Positions 24,149 to 32,054 of a DNA stretch of 59,484 nt are shown piece after piece. Position 1 is the first letter of the stretch. Each line of letters starts with the position of its first letter. The translations under genes were made by a program, and so were the position numbers. This DNA is from an uncultured Collinsella sp. (GTDB taxonomy: Bacteria > Actinomycetota > Coriobacteriia > Coriobacteriales > Coriobacteriaceae): NCBI GenBank assembly GCA_902492185.1, contig CABUKY010000001.1, positions 1-59,484 of the forward strand. The letters run 5' to 3'. A model generated the notes under the pieces. The model was given only the letters and a program-made list of their open reading frames with translations, had not been told where the DNA came from and searched no databases.

Positions 24149-25183
24149 CTACCAGATTCCCAGCACGTGCTGCATTCCCAAACTCATGCACGCAATGCCA
24201 ATCCAGCAGCAAAAGCCCAGCGCGATGGGCTTGCCGCCCTTTTTGACCAACTCGACGATATCGGTATTAAAACCAATAGCCGCCATGGCCATCACAATAA
24301 AGAACTTCGACAACTCCTTGATGGGCGCCGTAATGGATGCAGGAAGCTGAAGCACCGTAGTGATCACGCTCGCCAGCACAAAGAACAGCACAAACATGGG
24401 AAACGCGCGTTTAAGGGAGAACGTGCTTTTGGCGTCACCGCCGGCCTTGCGCGCCAGATGCATCTGCCAGCATGCGAGGACCAACGTGATGGGAATAATG
24501 GCCAGCGTCCTGGTGAGCTTGACCACCGTGGCGCTCTCGAGCACATTGGCGCCGGGATGCATGCTGTCCCAGGCGCTCGCCGCAGCCGTTACGGACGAGG
24601 TGTCGTTGATGGCGGTGCCGGCAAACAGGCCAAAACCCTCGTTGGTCAGCCCGAGCATGCCGCCGAGCGTCGGAAACACGAGCGCCGCGATAACGTTAAA
24701 CAGGAAGATGACCGAAATGGCCTGGGCAATCTCGCGATCGTCGGCGTCGATGACGGGTGCGGTCGCGGCGATAGCAGAACCGCCGCAAATCGACGAACCC
24801 ACACCCACAAGCGTCGCGATCTTACCCGGCACGTTCATAACGCGGCAGAGCACAAAGGCGATGACAAGCGAGGTCGAGATTGTCGCCACGATAATCGGTA
24901 GCGACTGGGCGCCCTTGGACAGAATCTGGGAGAGGTTCATGCCAAAGCCAAGCAGGATAACCGCGTACTGCAAGACTTTTTTGGACGTATAGGTGACGCC
25001 GGCGGCGAGCTGTTCGCGACGATTCTTGGGAAAGACGAGCGCCAAGACCATGCCAAAGAGGATGGCAAATACCGGACCGCCGACCACCTCAATTTGTTTG
25101 CCGAGCAACGTCGCGGGAATGGCGATGATCAGGCAGAACAAGACGCCTTTCCAGCGCTCGCGTACGAAATTTGCCAGTTGCAT
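24149..25183 (-). CDS. YeiH family (UPF0324) putative sulfate exporter
   Basis: A 344-residue integral membrane protein with about ten hydrophobic helices, of the YeiH/UPF0324 family (PF03601). Characteristic segments are LLGFGMNLSQIL, VGSSICGGSAIAATAPVI and AINDTSSVTAAAS, plus a C-terminal MAAIGFNTD. The family is annotated as putative sulfate or taurine-related anion transport; biochemical proof is limited. The ATG at 25183 follows AGAAAGAAGGAATCC. The NtrC-like regulator gene lies downstream and a GntR regulator diverges upstream, so either may control it. Confidence 0.9.
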   Translation of the reverse strand: MQLANFVRERWKGVLFCLIIAIPATLLGKQIEVVGGPVFAILFGMVLALVFPKNRREQLAAGVTYTSKKVLQYAVILLGFGMNLSQILSKGAQSLPIIVATISTSLVIAFVLCRVMNVPGKIATLVGVGSSICGGSAIAATAPVIDADDREIAQAISVIFLFNVIAALVFPTLGGMLGLTNEGFGLFAGTAINDTSSVTAAASAWDSMHPGANVLESATVVKLTRTLAIIPITLVLACWQMHLARKAGGDAKSTFSLKRAFPMFVLFFVLASVITTVLQLPASITAPIKELSKFFIVMAMAAIGFNTDIVELVKKGGKPIALGFCCWIGIACMSLGMQHVLGIW

Positions 25184-25376
25184 ATGGGATTCCTTCTTTC
25201 TATTTCACGTTTGCGACGGCTTATGATACGGCAACATTGAGCGCAGCCTTGCGCAAACACAGACTAAGATGCCGCAATAGTTCTCAGGCAACAGCCGAAT
25301 TACCCACCGCGGAGAGCTGATTCGCGGCATAATTAACAACTGACATATGAGTTTGATAGAACAGTTGCGAGGCGCT

Positions 25377-26078
25377 ATGGAAGAATCGATGCACGTCGGC
25401 GAGCAGGAAACGAGCCTACAGGACCAGTCCTACCACACCATTCGACGCAAAATCGTCTACCTGGACTACAAGCCGGGCGAAAAGCTGGGCGTCAAGCAAC
25501 TTTGCGACGACCTGGATATGGGTCGCACGCCCGTGCGCGAGGCTTTGGTTCGCTTGGCGCAGGAAGGCCTGGTGCGCACCGTGCCCCAGAGCGGCACCTA
25601 CGTCTCACCCATCAACCTCACCCTTGCCGAGAGTGCCTGCTACATCCGCGAACATCTGGAAAAGCAGGTGATCGTGGAGTGCTGTGCGCGCGCCACGTCG
25701 GCCGGCATCGAGCAGCTCGACCGCGCCATCGCGCTGCAGGAAAAGGCCATGGCCGAAGAGGATCGCATCGGCTTCTTTTTGAGCGACAACCTCATGCATC
25801 ACATGATTTTTAGCATCGCATGTCGCAGCACCGTGTGGTCGTGGCTCGAAGAGACCAATGCCGACTTGGAGCGCTTCCGCTGGCTGCGCGCTGCCACGCA
25901 GGTTCTCGACAATCAGGACATCGTGAACGAACACAAACAGATTCGCCGCGCTATCGCCGGTCGCGACCCCATCGAAGCGAGCTTTTTGGTTAGCAAGCAC
26001 CTGCATATGATGTTCCGCAACCAGACCGAGGTTCTGGACCAGTTCCCCGAGTACTTCGAGACCAGCAAGCTCCGCTAA
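25377..26078 (+). CDS. GntR family (FCD domain) transcriptional regulator
   Basis: A 233-residue regulator: winged helix at about 20-85 (KLGVKQLCDDLDMGRTPVRE followed by ALVRLAQEGLV and VPQSGTYVS), then an all-helical FCD ligand domain (about 95-220) with likely metal-binding histidines (HHM, HKQI, KHLHMM). FCD regulators usually sense small organic acids. Two ATG codons are possible: 25347, with no ribosome site, or 25377, with GAGG just upstream; the second is preferred. CATAAT at 25327-25332 would be a -10 well placed for the second start. It diverges from the YeiH-like transporter gene, its likely target. Confidence 0.85.
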   Translation: MEESMHVGEQETSLQDQSYHTIRRKIVYLDYKPGEKLGVKQLCDDLDMGRTPVREALVRLAQEGLVRTVPQSGTYVSPINLTLAESACYIREHLEKQVIVECCARATSAGIEQLDRAIALQEKAMAEEDRIGFFLSDNLMHHMIFSIACRSTVWSWLEETNADLERFRWLRAATQVLDNQDIVNEHKQIRRAIAGRDPIEASFLVSKHLHMMFRNQTEVLDQFPEYFETSKLR

Positions 26079-26079
26079 C

Positions 26080-26126
26080 CCGCCAAATTGGGACAGGTTC
26101 ATTTTGGCAGGTTTTATCTGGGCAAA
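26080..26126 (+). repeat. Dispersed 48-bp element, family A copy 1
   Basis: A copy of a repeat whose best form reads CCTGCCAAAAAGGGACAGG, then TTTATTTTGGCAGG and TTTTATCTGGGGAAA. The ends of the first two parts are inverted (CCTGCCAAAA/TTTTGGCAGG). This copy has two to three changes in the left arm. It lies between the GntR gene and the glmS terminator. Confidence 0.8.
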
Positions 26127-26132
26127 TGAAAC

Positions 26133-26166
26133 AAGGCCCGGCTCCGCTGCAACGGAGCCGGGCCTT
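26133..26166 (-). terminator. Terminator of glmS
   Basis: AAGGCCCGGCTCCG pairs perfectly with CGGAGCCGGGCCTT around a 6-base loop; on the minus strand TTGTTTCATTT follows. It is 24 bp past the glmS stop. Confidence 0.9.
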
Positions 26167-26189
26167 GGTCGCCAGAATGGCGGAACCAA

Positions 26190-28037
26190 CTACTCCACGG
26201 TAACGCTCTTTGCCAGGTTGCGGGGCTGGTCGACGTCGCAGCCGCGCAGGATGGCGACCTCGCGGGCGAGCAGCTGCAGCGGGACGCTCGCCGTGATGGG
26301 GCTGAACACGTCGCGGACTGCTGGCACGCGGATAATGCAGTCGGCGATTTTGTTGATCTCCTCGTCGCCCTCGGTGGCAACGACGATGACCTTGGCGCCG
26401 CGCGCCTTGCACTCCATAAGGTTCGACACGGTCTTGTCGTAGGTGGCACTCTTGGTGGCCACAGCGATGACAGGGAAGCCCGGGTCGATCAGGGCAATGG
26501 GGCCATGCTTCATCTCACCGGCGGCATATGCCTCGGCGTGCAGGTAGCTGACTTCCTTGAGCTTGAGCGCACCCTCGTAGGAAATAGCGGCACCCATGCC
26601 ACGGCCCACGAACAGCGCCGACTGCGCGTCCTTGCAAACGAGCGCCGCCTCGTGCACGGCATCGGTCTGCGTGTCCAGAATCCACTGGATCTGCTCGGCC
26701 GTATCGGAAAGCTCGCGGAACAGCATGCGCGTCTGCTTGGTGGTCAGGCGGTACTTGACCTGCGCCAGCAGCAGGGCCAGCAGCGTCAGGCTCACAACCT
26801 GGCCGATAAAGCTCTTGGTCGAGGCGACCGCAATCTCCTTGTTGGCCTTAGTGTAGATGACGCCGTCGCTCTCACGCGCCACGGGGCTGCCCACCACGTT
26901 GGTGATGCCGAAGACCTTGGCGCCCTTGATGCGCGCGTCGCGGATGGCGGCAAGAGTGTCAGCCGTCTCGCCCGACTGGGACACGGCAACGACGAGCGTC
27001 GTCGGCGTGATGATGGGATTGCGATAACGGAACTCGCTGGCCGCCTCCACCTCGGTGGGGATGCGAGCCCAGCCCTCAATGAGATTCTTAGCAATGAGGC
27101 CAGCGTGATAACTGGTTCCGCAAGCGATCACGTAGACGCGGTCGATGTCGTTGAGTTCCTCGAGCGAAAGGCCCAGCTCGTCGATGTCGAGCTCGCCGGC
27201 CGGCGTCATGCGACCGACCAGCGTGTCACGCACGACGCGCGGCTGCTCGTGGATTTCCTTGAGCATAAAGTCGGGATAGCCGCCCTTTTCGGCCATGTCC
27301 AGGTCCCAGTCGATGTGGGTGACCTTGGGCTCGATAACGTTGCCGGCCTCGTCGGTGTACTCGACGCCTGCGGGCGTGAGCTTGGCAAACTGACCGTCCT
27401 CGAGCACCACGACATCGCGGGTGGCGTCGATGAGCGCGATGACATCGGAGGCGACATAGGAGCCGGTCTCGCCCGCGCCGACTACGATCGGGGAATCCTT
27501 GCGGGCCACGGCGATCACGCCGGGCTCGTCAGCGCACACGGCGGCCAGACCATAGGCACCGACCACGTGGGTGCAAGCCTCGCGCACGGAGGCCATCAGG
27601 TCGTGCGTCTCGGCATAAGCCTCTTCGATCAGATGCGCGAAGACCTCGGTATCGGTCTCGCTCTTAAAGTGGTGGCCGCGGCCCTCCAGCTCTTCGCGCA
27701 GCTCGGCGAAGTTCTCGATGATGCCGTTGTGGACGATGGCGATACGACCGTCACAGCTGGTGTGGGGGTGAGCGTTAACGACGGAGGGCTTGCCGTGGGT
27801 GGCCCAACGGGTGTGGCCGATACCGCAGGTAGCGTCGCTGTCAATGTTGGAAAGCTCGCTCTCCAAGCCCGCGACCTTGCCCACGCGGCGGATGACATCG
27901 AGGTGCGCCGCGGCGCCCTCGCCCACCTCGAGCGCGACGCCCGAGGAGTCATAGCCGCGATACTCCATACGCTTGAGGCCCGTGACCAGGATGTTCTTTG
28001 CAATATCAGAGCCGGTGTAGCCGACAATTCCGCACAT
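26190..28037 (-). CDS. glmS: Glutamine--fructose-6-phosphate aminotransferase (isomerizing)
   Basis: A 615-residue enzyme that makes glucosamine-6-phosphate, the entry to peptidoglycan amino sugars. The N-terminal glutaminase begins with the catalytic cysteine (MCGIVGYTG) and has HTRWATHG and HNGIIEN; two SIS sugar-isomerase domains follow (CGTSYHAG, SQSGETADT, STKSF, and the C-terminal LKLKEVSYLHAEAYAAGEMK and DQPRNLAKSVTVE). Length is normal. ATG at 28037 is set by the need for Cys2; GAAGGGA lies upstream. No glmS ribozyme is visible in the leader. A dyad upstream (28147-28172) suggests control by a GntR/NagR-type repressor. Confidence 0.97.
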   Translation of the reverse strand: MCGIVGYTGSDIAKNILVTGLKRMEYRGYDSSGVALEVGEGAAAHLDVIRRVGKVAGLESELSNIDSDATCGIGHTRWATHGKPSVVNAHPHTSCDGRIAIVHNGIIENFAELREELEGRGHHFKSETDTEVFAHLIEEAYAETHDLMASVREACTHVVGAYGLAAVCADEPGVIAVARKDSPIVVGAGETGSYVASDVIALIDATRDVVVLEDGQFAKLTPAGVEYTDEAGNVIEPKVTHIDWDLDMAEKGGYPDFMLKEIHEQPRVVRDTLVGRMTPAGELDIDELGLSLEELNDIDRVYVIACGTSYHAGLIAKNLIEGWARIPTEVEAASEFRYRNPIITPTTLVVAVSQSGETADTLAAIRDARIKGAKVFGITNVVGSPVARESDGVIYTKANKEIAVASTKSFIGQVVSLTLLALLLAQVKYRLTTKQTRMLFRELSDTAEQIQWILDTQTDAVHEAALVCKDAQSALFVGRGMGAAISYEGALKLKEVSYLHAEAYAAGEMKHGPIALIDPGFPVIAVATKSATYDKTVSNLMECKARGAKVIVVATEGDEEINKIADCIIRVPAVRDVFSPITASVPLQLLAREVAILRGCDVDQPRNLAKSVTVE

Positions 28038-28135
28038 AGGATAAATCCCTTCGTCCGCTTGACTGCAAAACGTCCACGCACAGGGGGCGCTGAGACGCAT
28101 AACGTTCGAGTATTGTACTCACGCAAACGCAAGCT

Positions 28136-28172
28136 GATATACCAGAAGTGGTATCTCAACTTAGATACCACT
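28136..28172 (-). promoter_or_regulatory. Putative GntR/NagR-type operator upstream of glmS
   Basis: AGTGGTATC (28147-28155) and GATACCACT (28164-28172) form a perfect 9-bp dyad with an 8-bp spacer, and a further imperfect half-site GATATACCA begins at 28136. TGGTATC-type half-sites resemble those of amino-sugar GntR repressors. A -10-like TACAAT on the minus strand is at 28117-28112. Confidence 0.5.
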
Positions 28173-28200
28173 CGATGCACACACGTTCAGCCGGTCCAAA

Positions 28201-28301
28201 CCACCACAAAGGTGCCCGTCCCCTTCGTGGTGGTCGCGTTGGCAACAGCGTTTCCCCAGATAAAACCTGCCAAAATAAACCTGTCCCTTTTTGGTAGGTT
28301 T
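28201..28301 (-). repeat. Hairpin plus dispersed element, family A copy 2
   Basis: A hairpin (CCACCACAAAGG/CCTTCGTGGTGG, 28201-28232) is followed by a minus-oriented copy of the family A repeat (28251-28301), which matches the copies at 31450 and 31925 almost exactly, including the TTTATCTGGGGAAA end. A -10-like TACAAT (28309-28314) for the LacI gene begins 8 bp after the repeat, so the repeat forms part of that promoter region. Confidence 0.8.
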
Positions 28302-28349
28302 GGGATGCTACAATCTGGCTTGTACTTGAAACGCATCAAAGGGGCCGCT

Positions 28350-29462
28350 ATGGCAAAGGTAAAAATCAGCGACGTCGCGCGCGAGGCCGGGGTTTCGCTG
28401 GGCACGGTTTCCAACGCGCTCAACCATCCCGAAAAGTTGCGCCCCGAGACCCTCAAGCTCATCAACGAGACCATCAATCGCCTGGGCTACCTGCCCAACC
28501 AAAGCGCTCGTCAGCTCGCGGGCGGCGCCACCAAGTCCTTTGGCCTGGTGCTCCCCCGTCTCGATCACGGCTTTTCGCTCCAAATCGCCAGCGGCGCCCA
28601 CAACGAGGCCCGCAAGCACGGCTACGACTTGCTCATCGCCAACGCCGATAACGACGACATTCTCGAGGACCATTACCTGCGCTACTTTATGGGCACCCAG
28701 ATGTCCGGCGTCATGGTTCAGCCCATGGCGTCCCCCGACTGGCATCCGGCCATGACTAAAATGCCCGTGCCGATCGTCCATCTGGACATCCATTGCTCCG
28801 AGCCCGGCTACTACGTAGCGGCCGACAACGAGGCCCAGGGTCGCATCATTGCCGAACTTGCCATCGCCCGCGGCGCACGCCATATCACCGTTGTGGGTAG
28901 AGCAGCATTTATGCAACTCACCCTGCGCGTCCTTGGCATTCATAAGGCGCTCGCCCTGCACCCCGATATCAAGATCGAAGTCATCGACGCCGGCGAATGG
29001 AATACCGCCGCCGACGGCTACGGCATCGGCGCCCAAATCGCCGCGCGCCCCGCCGACGAACGCCCCGATTTTGTCGTCGGTCTGACCGACGTGCTGGCCT
29101 CGGGCGTCATCTCGGCGCTGGTCGACAAAGGCATCGCCGTCCCCGGGCAAGTACGCGTAGCAGGTTGCGATGGCAACCCACTCGCTTGGAGCGGATCGGT
29201 CCCGCTCACTACGGTAGCGCCCCCGGGCTACGAGATTGGCCGCAAGGGCGTTCAATTGCTCATGGAGCAAATTGAGAACAAGGCCCCGGCAAAGACCAAG
29301 CACGTCCACATCGGCTCTGCCGCGCGCACCGTCACCGCGGTCACGGCCATCGAGGACATCAACCGCCAAGAACTCGTGCGGCCGTTCCTGCTGGAACGCG
29401 CCAGCACCCAGGCAAGCAGCCAGACCGACGCCACGGCCATCAACCTCGGTGCGTATCTATAG
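28350..29462 (+). CDS. LacI family transcriptional regulator
   Basis: A 370-residue LacI-type repressor. The helix-turn-helix is KISDVAREAGVSLGTVSNAL with hinge helix LGYLPNQSARQLAGG; a periplasmic-binding-protein-like sugar domain follows (about 62-340). The C-terminal 25 residues extend past the usual end. Asp and Arg positions typical of sugar binding are present (HLDIH, VGLTDVLASG, VAGCDGNPLA). ATG at 28350 has AAAGGGG upstream. The much longer open frame that starts far upstream is antisense to glmS and is not the start. No transport gene is adjacent, so its target is unknown; glmS, divergent across 312 bp, is one candidate. Confidence 0.9.
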   Translation: MAKVKISDVAREAGVSLGTVSNALNHPEKLRPETLKLINETINRLGYLPNQSARQLAGGATKSFGLVLPRLDHGFSLQIASGAHNEARKHGYDLLIANADNDDILEDHYLRYFMGTQMSGVMVQPMASPDWHPAMTKMPVPIVHLDIHCSEPGYYVAADNEAQGRIIAELAIARGARHITVVGRAAFMQLTLRVLGIHKALALHPDIKIEVIDAGEWNTAADGYGIGAQIAARPADERPDFVVGLTDVLASGVISALVDKGIAVPGQVRVAGCDGNPLAWSGSVPLTTVAPPGYEIGRKGVQLLMEQIENKAPAKTKHVHIGSAARTVTAVTAIEDINRQELVRPFLLERASTQASSQTDATAINLGAYL

Positions 29463-29488
29463 CACGCCCGCAAGTATGCTAAGTCGCC

Positions 29489-29536
29489 GCTCAAGCAAAA
29501 GGGGCCCGACCATTGCCGGACCCCTTTTGCTTGAGC
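29489..29536. terminator. Bidirectional terminator between LacI and HAD genes
   Basis: GCTCAAGCAAAAGGGGCCCG pairs with CCGGACCCCTTTTGCTTGAGC-type sequence across a short loop (one mismatch), 27 bp after the LacI stop and 40 bp after the HAD stop on the other strand. Internal A and T runs suit both directions. Confidence 0.75.
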
Positions 29537-29575
29537 GCAAACGTGGGCAATTGCTCGTTTCAACACCGCAATTGT

Positions 29576-30226
29576 CTAGCACACGGCCTTGACCGCCGCC
29601 GCCAGATCGAACAGCGTATCGAGCACGGCCTCGCAGCCATCCACCACGTCCTGCGGCAGCGGCACGATATCGGGGACGGCAAAGACATGACATCCGGCCG
29701 TGATTCCCGAGACGCAGCCGTTGCGCGAATCCTCGACCACGGCACATTCCTCGGGAGCAAAGCCCGCGCGCTCGCAGGCGAGCAGATACATCTCGGGGTC
29801 GGGCTTGCCGTGCACGACGTCCTCGCCACACGTTACCGTTTCAAACTTGTCAAAAAGACCGACCATCTTAAGGTTGCGCTCGGCCGTAACGAGGCGCGAC
29901 GACGTCGCTAGACCCACGTGATAGCCCGCAGCCAGCAGCTCGTCTAGGCACTCGGCGGCACCGGCCTTAAGTTCCAGTTCGGTCTTGACCATCTCGTCGC
30001 GAATCTCCTTGTGGCGACGATAGATCGCCTCGGTGGTTTCATGGCTGCCGTAATGCTTATCAAGGATGTCCATGACATCGGGCAGCGTGCGGCCGATAAA
30101 CTGATGGATCAGCGCTTCATCAATCGCGAGCCCCAGCTCAGCGGCGCCTGCCTTCCAGGCCTTAATCCCCAAACGCTCGGTATCGACCAGCGTTCCATCC
30201 ATGTCAAAAATAACAGCCTTGATCAT
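29576..30226 (-). CDS. HAD superfamily phosphatase (phosphoglucomutase-like)
   Basis: A 216-residue HAD hydrolase of subfamily IA. Motif I is FDMDGTLVDTE (nucleophile Asp in the first DxD), motif II is TSS (near residue 114), motif III is the Lys in HGKPDPEMY and motif IV is EDSRNG. A helical cap lies at about 15-80. Such enzymes dephosphorylate sugar phosphates or act as beta-phosphoglucomutases; the exact substrate cannot be told. ATG at 30226 has GAGGGGG upstream. It is divergent from larE across an AT-rich 167-bp region with TATA-like boxes. Confidence 0.88.
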   Translation of the reverse strand: MIKAVIFDMDGTLVDTERLGIKAWKAGAAELGLAIDEALIHQFIGRTLPDVMDILDKHYGSHETTEAIYRRHKEIRDEMVKTELELKAGAAECLDELLAAGYHVGLATSSRLVTAERNLKMVGLFDKFETVTCGEDVVHGKPDPEMYLLACERAGFAPEECAVVEDSRNGCVSGITAGCHVFAVPDIVPLPQDVVDGCEAVLDTLFDLAAAVKAVC

Positions 30227-30393
30227 ATCGGCCCCCTCACCGGATTGTGTTACAGCCACTCTACCGCACTTTACAAACTTGTATATAACGTATATAGCAT
30301 ATTGCACTTTCGTTACATAGATAGAAGTCTTATGGCAAGTAACGCATTAGGATTATAGTTTTCGATCGAGTACTCAATGGTAAGGATCGTTTC

Positions 30394-31272
30394 ATGATTT
30401 TAGACACCACGGCACCCGCAGAGGAGCTTCAAGACAAGCTATCGGCGCTCGAACAGCTGCTTTTGGCATACGGGCGCGTGGCTATCGGGTTTTCCGGTGG
30501 CGTCGACAGCAGCTTTTTGGCCGCCGTATGCGCCCGCATCATGCCTACCAATACCCTCCTCGTCCATCTCACCACGCCGCTCATCGGCACGCCCGAACAG
30601 GCCTCGTTTGAGCGGTCCGTTGATGGACAAGCCAATGAAGGGACGCATTTTAAGCTCCCCGTGCTCAATCTTTCGGTCGATCAGTTGCAGCTCCCCCAAG
30701 TAGCCTGCAACGATGCCAATCGCTGCTACCATTGCAAGCACGCTGGCTTTACCGCCATCGTCAACCACGCCAAGTCGCTCGGCTTTCCCACCGTCATCGA
30801 TGGCAGCAATGCAAGCGATCGCGGTGACTACCGCCCCGGCATGCGTGCGGCAGAGGAGCTCGGCGTACGCTCACCCCTTATGGAGGTCGGCTTTACCAAG
30901 GACGAAGAGCGCGAGCTGCTGCGCGCATGGGGCTATCCCGTTTGGAACCTGCCGGCGGGAGCCTGCCTTGCCACGCGCGTCCCCACGGGCGAGGAGCTTA
31001 CGCGCGAGAAGGTCTCCCTGATTCGCGCCTGCGAGGATTACCTGCACGATCTTGATCTGGCACAGGTACGCGCGCGCTTGGTCGGCGGCTGCATGCATAT
31101 CGAGGCCGCACCCGCAGATGTCGCCAAGATTGCCACCCTCGGCGGTGCCGCCGTCGACGACAAGGGCAAGACCCCGCTGCCCGCCGTTATCGAGTCCGCG
31201 CTGCGCGAGCTGGGCTGCGACCATATCTCCCCCGAGGTCACCCCCTACATCCACGGCAACATGAACCTTTAG
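30394..31272 (+). CDS. larE: ATP-dependent sacrificial sulfur transferase LarE
   Basis: A 292-residue PP-loop enzyme. In lactate racemase maturation LarE gives up its own cysteine sulfur to build the nickel-pincer nucleotide cofactor. The pyrophosphatase loop is GFSGGVDSSF (about residues 32-41); a CYHCK motif lies near 112; the sacrificial cysteine is in LPAGACLATRVPTG (Cys about 191). No larA, larB or larC is in the window, so partner genes must lie elsewhere or the protein may serve another sulfur-transfer role. The ATG at 30394 follows a weak AAGGATCG site. A family B structured element begins 2 bp after the stop. Confidence 0.9.
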   Translation: MILDTTAPAEELQDKLSALEQLLLAYGRVAIGFSGGVDSSFLAAVCARIMPTNTLLVHLTTPLIGTPEQASFERSVDGQANEGTHFKLPVLNLSVDQLQLPQVACNDANRCYHCKHAGFTAIVNHAKSLGFPTVIDGSNASDRGDYRPGMRAAEELGVRSPLMEVGFTKDEERELLRAWGYPVWNLPAGACLATRVPTGEELTREKVSLIRACEDYLHDLDLAQVRARLVGGCMHIEAAPADVAKIATLGGAAVDDKGKTPLPAVIESALRELGCDHISPEVTPYIHGNMNL

Positions 31273-31273
31273 G

Positions 31274-31412
31274 TTACGCCGTTTTACAAACGGCGTAACT
31301 GCTCGGCGCTGCGCGGGCTCCGGGCACGGCAATCTGACGTTCAACTTCACGGGCGCGACCAAAAGGTCAGCGCCCGCTTGTTTCACGTCACCTTACCGCA
31401 CCCGGAGCCTGC
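31274..31412 (+). repeat. Structured dispersed element, family B copy 2
   Basis: A leading hairpin TTACGCCGTT/AACGGCGTAA (31274-31298) is followed by a 96-nt hairpin. The outer arms (31316-31340 and 31385-31409) pair, although their sequence differs from copy 1 in about eight positions per arm. The inner stem GGGCGCGACC-AAAA-GGTC-A-GCGCCC (31351-31375) is conserved. The shared line GCTGCGCGGGC precedes both copies and GCTCGCTCGC follows both. Confidence 0.85.
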
Positions 31413-31449
31413 TCGCTCGCATATGCTCAACCTGGACTGCGTTAACTGA

Positions 31450-31498
31450 CCTACCAAAAAGGGACAGGTTTATTTTGGCAGGTTTTATCTGGGGAAAT
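31450..31498 (+). repeat. Dispersed element, family A copy 3
   Basis: Near-exact copy of the family A repeat (CTACCAAAAAGGGACAGG, TTTATTTTGGCAGG and TTTTATCTGGGGAAA). It lies about 40 bp after the family B element. Confidence 0.85.
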
Positions 31499-31569
31499 TA
31501 TCGCGAGGCAGTCGCCCCTCTAGCGCCCATCAAACTTCGAGAGATGATAGAGGGGCAATTCGGCTGCAT

Positions 31570-31677
31570 CTACTTCTTCCGATAGCGGCGGTTGCGGCTC
31601 GTCGATGAACCCATTACTTCGATGAGCCCTTTATCCGCCATTTTGGCAGATGGTAGCTGGCGGACGAATTTTGGCAT
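31570..31677 (-). pseudogene. Remnant of a winged-helix (AlbA_2/ATP-binding-type) regulator
   Basis: A 35-codon minus-strand frame starts at ATG 31677 and stops at 31570. It ends DKGLIEVMGSSTSRNRRYR then KK, a pattern like the terminal winged-helix beta-hairpin of AlbA_2/Divergent-AAA-type ATP-binding proteins and similar regulators. The rest of such a protein (400 or more residues) is absent. The start lies immediately downstream of the CTCTCTAA array, so the promoter region and the tail of a once larger gene may have been joined by an internal deletion. The family assignment rests on this short tail and is tentative. Confidence 0.4.
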
Positions 31678-31682
31678 TCCGT

Positions 31683-31851
31683 CTCTCTAAAACAATAGAT
31701 TTATCTCTCTAACTTTAGAGAGATAAATCTATTGTTTTAGAGAGACATTTAGAGAGATGTATCGAATTCGCTGCTAGATTGCCTAATGCTATCTCTCTAA
31801 CCAACCTTCTCTTTAGAGAGACATTTAGAGAGACGAGCGTAATCTCTCTAA
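31683..31851 (-). promoter_or_regulatory. Array of nine CTCTCTAA/TTAGAGAG sites
   Basis: The 8-mer CTCTCTAA occurs on one strand or the other at about 31683, 31705, 31716, 31738, 31750, 31793, 31814, 31826 and 31844. Two pairs are tandem at 12-bp spacing (31736/31748 and 31812/31824). The first four sites form a perfect palindrome with arms of about 31 bp (31682-31745). By chance such an 8-mer is expected far less than once in 170 bp. It looks like an operator cluster for a strongly self-regulated gene, but only a remnant gene follows. Confidence 0.75.
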
Positions 31852-31924
31852 TCAAGGGCTCCACTCTTTAAGGTGCACACTTCCTAACCGTGCCCTAAGT
31901 TGCGGTGAAATAACTCACGATTAG

Positions 31925-31973
31925 CCTGCCAAAAAGGGACAGGTTTATTTTGGCAGGTTTTATCTGGGGAAAC
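31925..31973 (+). repeat. Dispersed element, family A copy 4
   Basis: The clearest copy of family A: CCTGCCAAAAAGGGACAGG, TTTATTTTGGCAGG, TTTTATCTGGGGAAA. It abuts the terminator-like hairpin of the EIIA gene, as copy 1 abuts the glmS terminator and copy 5 precedes the pnp terminator region. Confidence 0.9.
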
Positions 31974-31979
31974 GCAAAC

Positions 31980-32012
31980 AGGGCCGCGACACCTATATGG
32001 CGTCGCGGCCCT
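31980..32012 (-). terminator. Hairpin ending the PTS operon
   Basis: AGGGCCGCGAC pairs with GTCGCGGCCCT (inner CC/GG also) about 43 bp past the EIIA stop. The T run is on the plus strand side (CCCTTTTCC); the minus strand has only TGTTTG, so termination here is likely but not ideal. Confidence 0.65.
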
Positions 32013-32054
32013 TTTCCTTGGAGAAGGATCGATTGATTGAACGGGATGACCGTC

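Noticed and set aside
28038..28135. glmS ribozyme in the glmS leader.
   Set aside because: The leader is short and shows none of the conserved ribozyme core; a protein operator candidate is present instead.
26505..29462. A 985-codon open frame on the plus strand that joins the LacI gene to sequence antisense to glmS.
   Set aside because: The first two thirds lie opposite glmS and read as His/Arg/Ala-rich nonsense; the LacI protein starts cleanly at 28350 with its own ribosome site.
31274..31973. Possible CRISPR array from the repeated elements in this island.
   Set aside because: Repeats are of different families, unequal spacing and self-complementary; there are no regular spacers and no cas genes.
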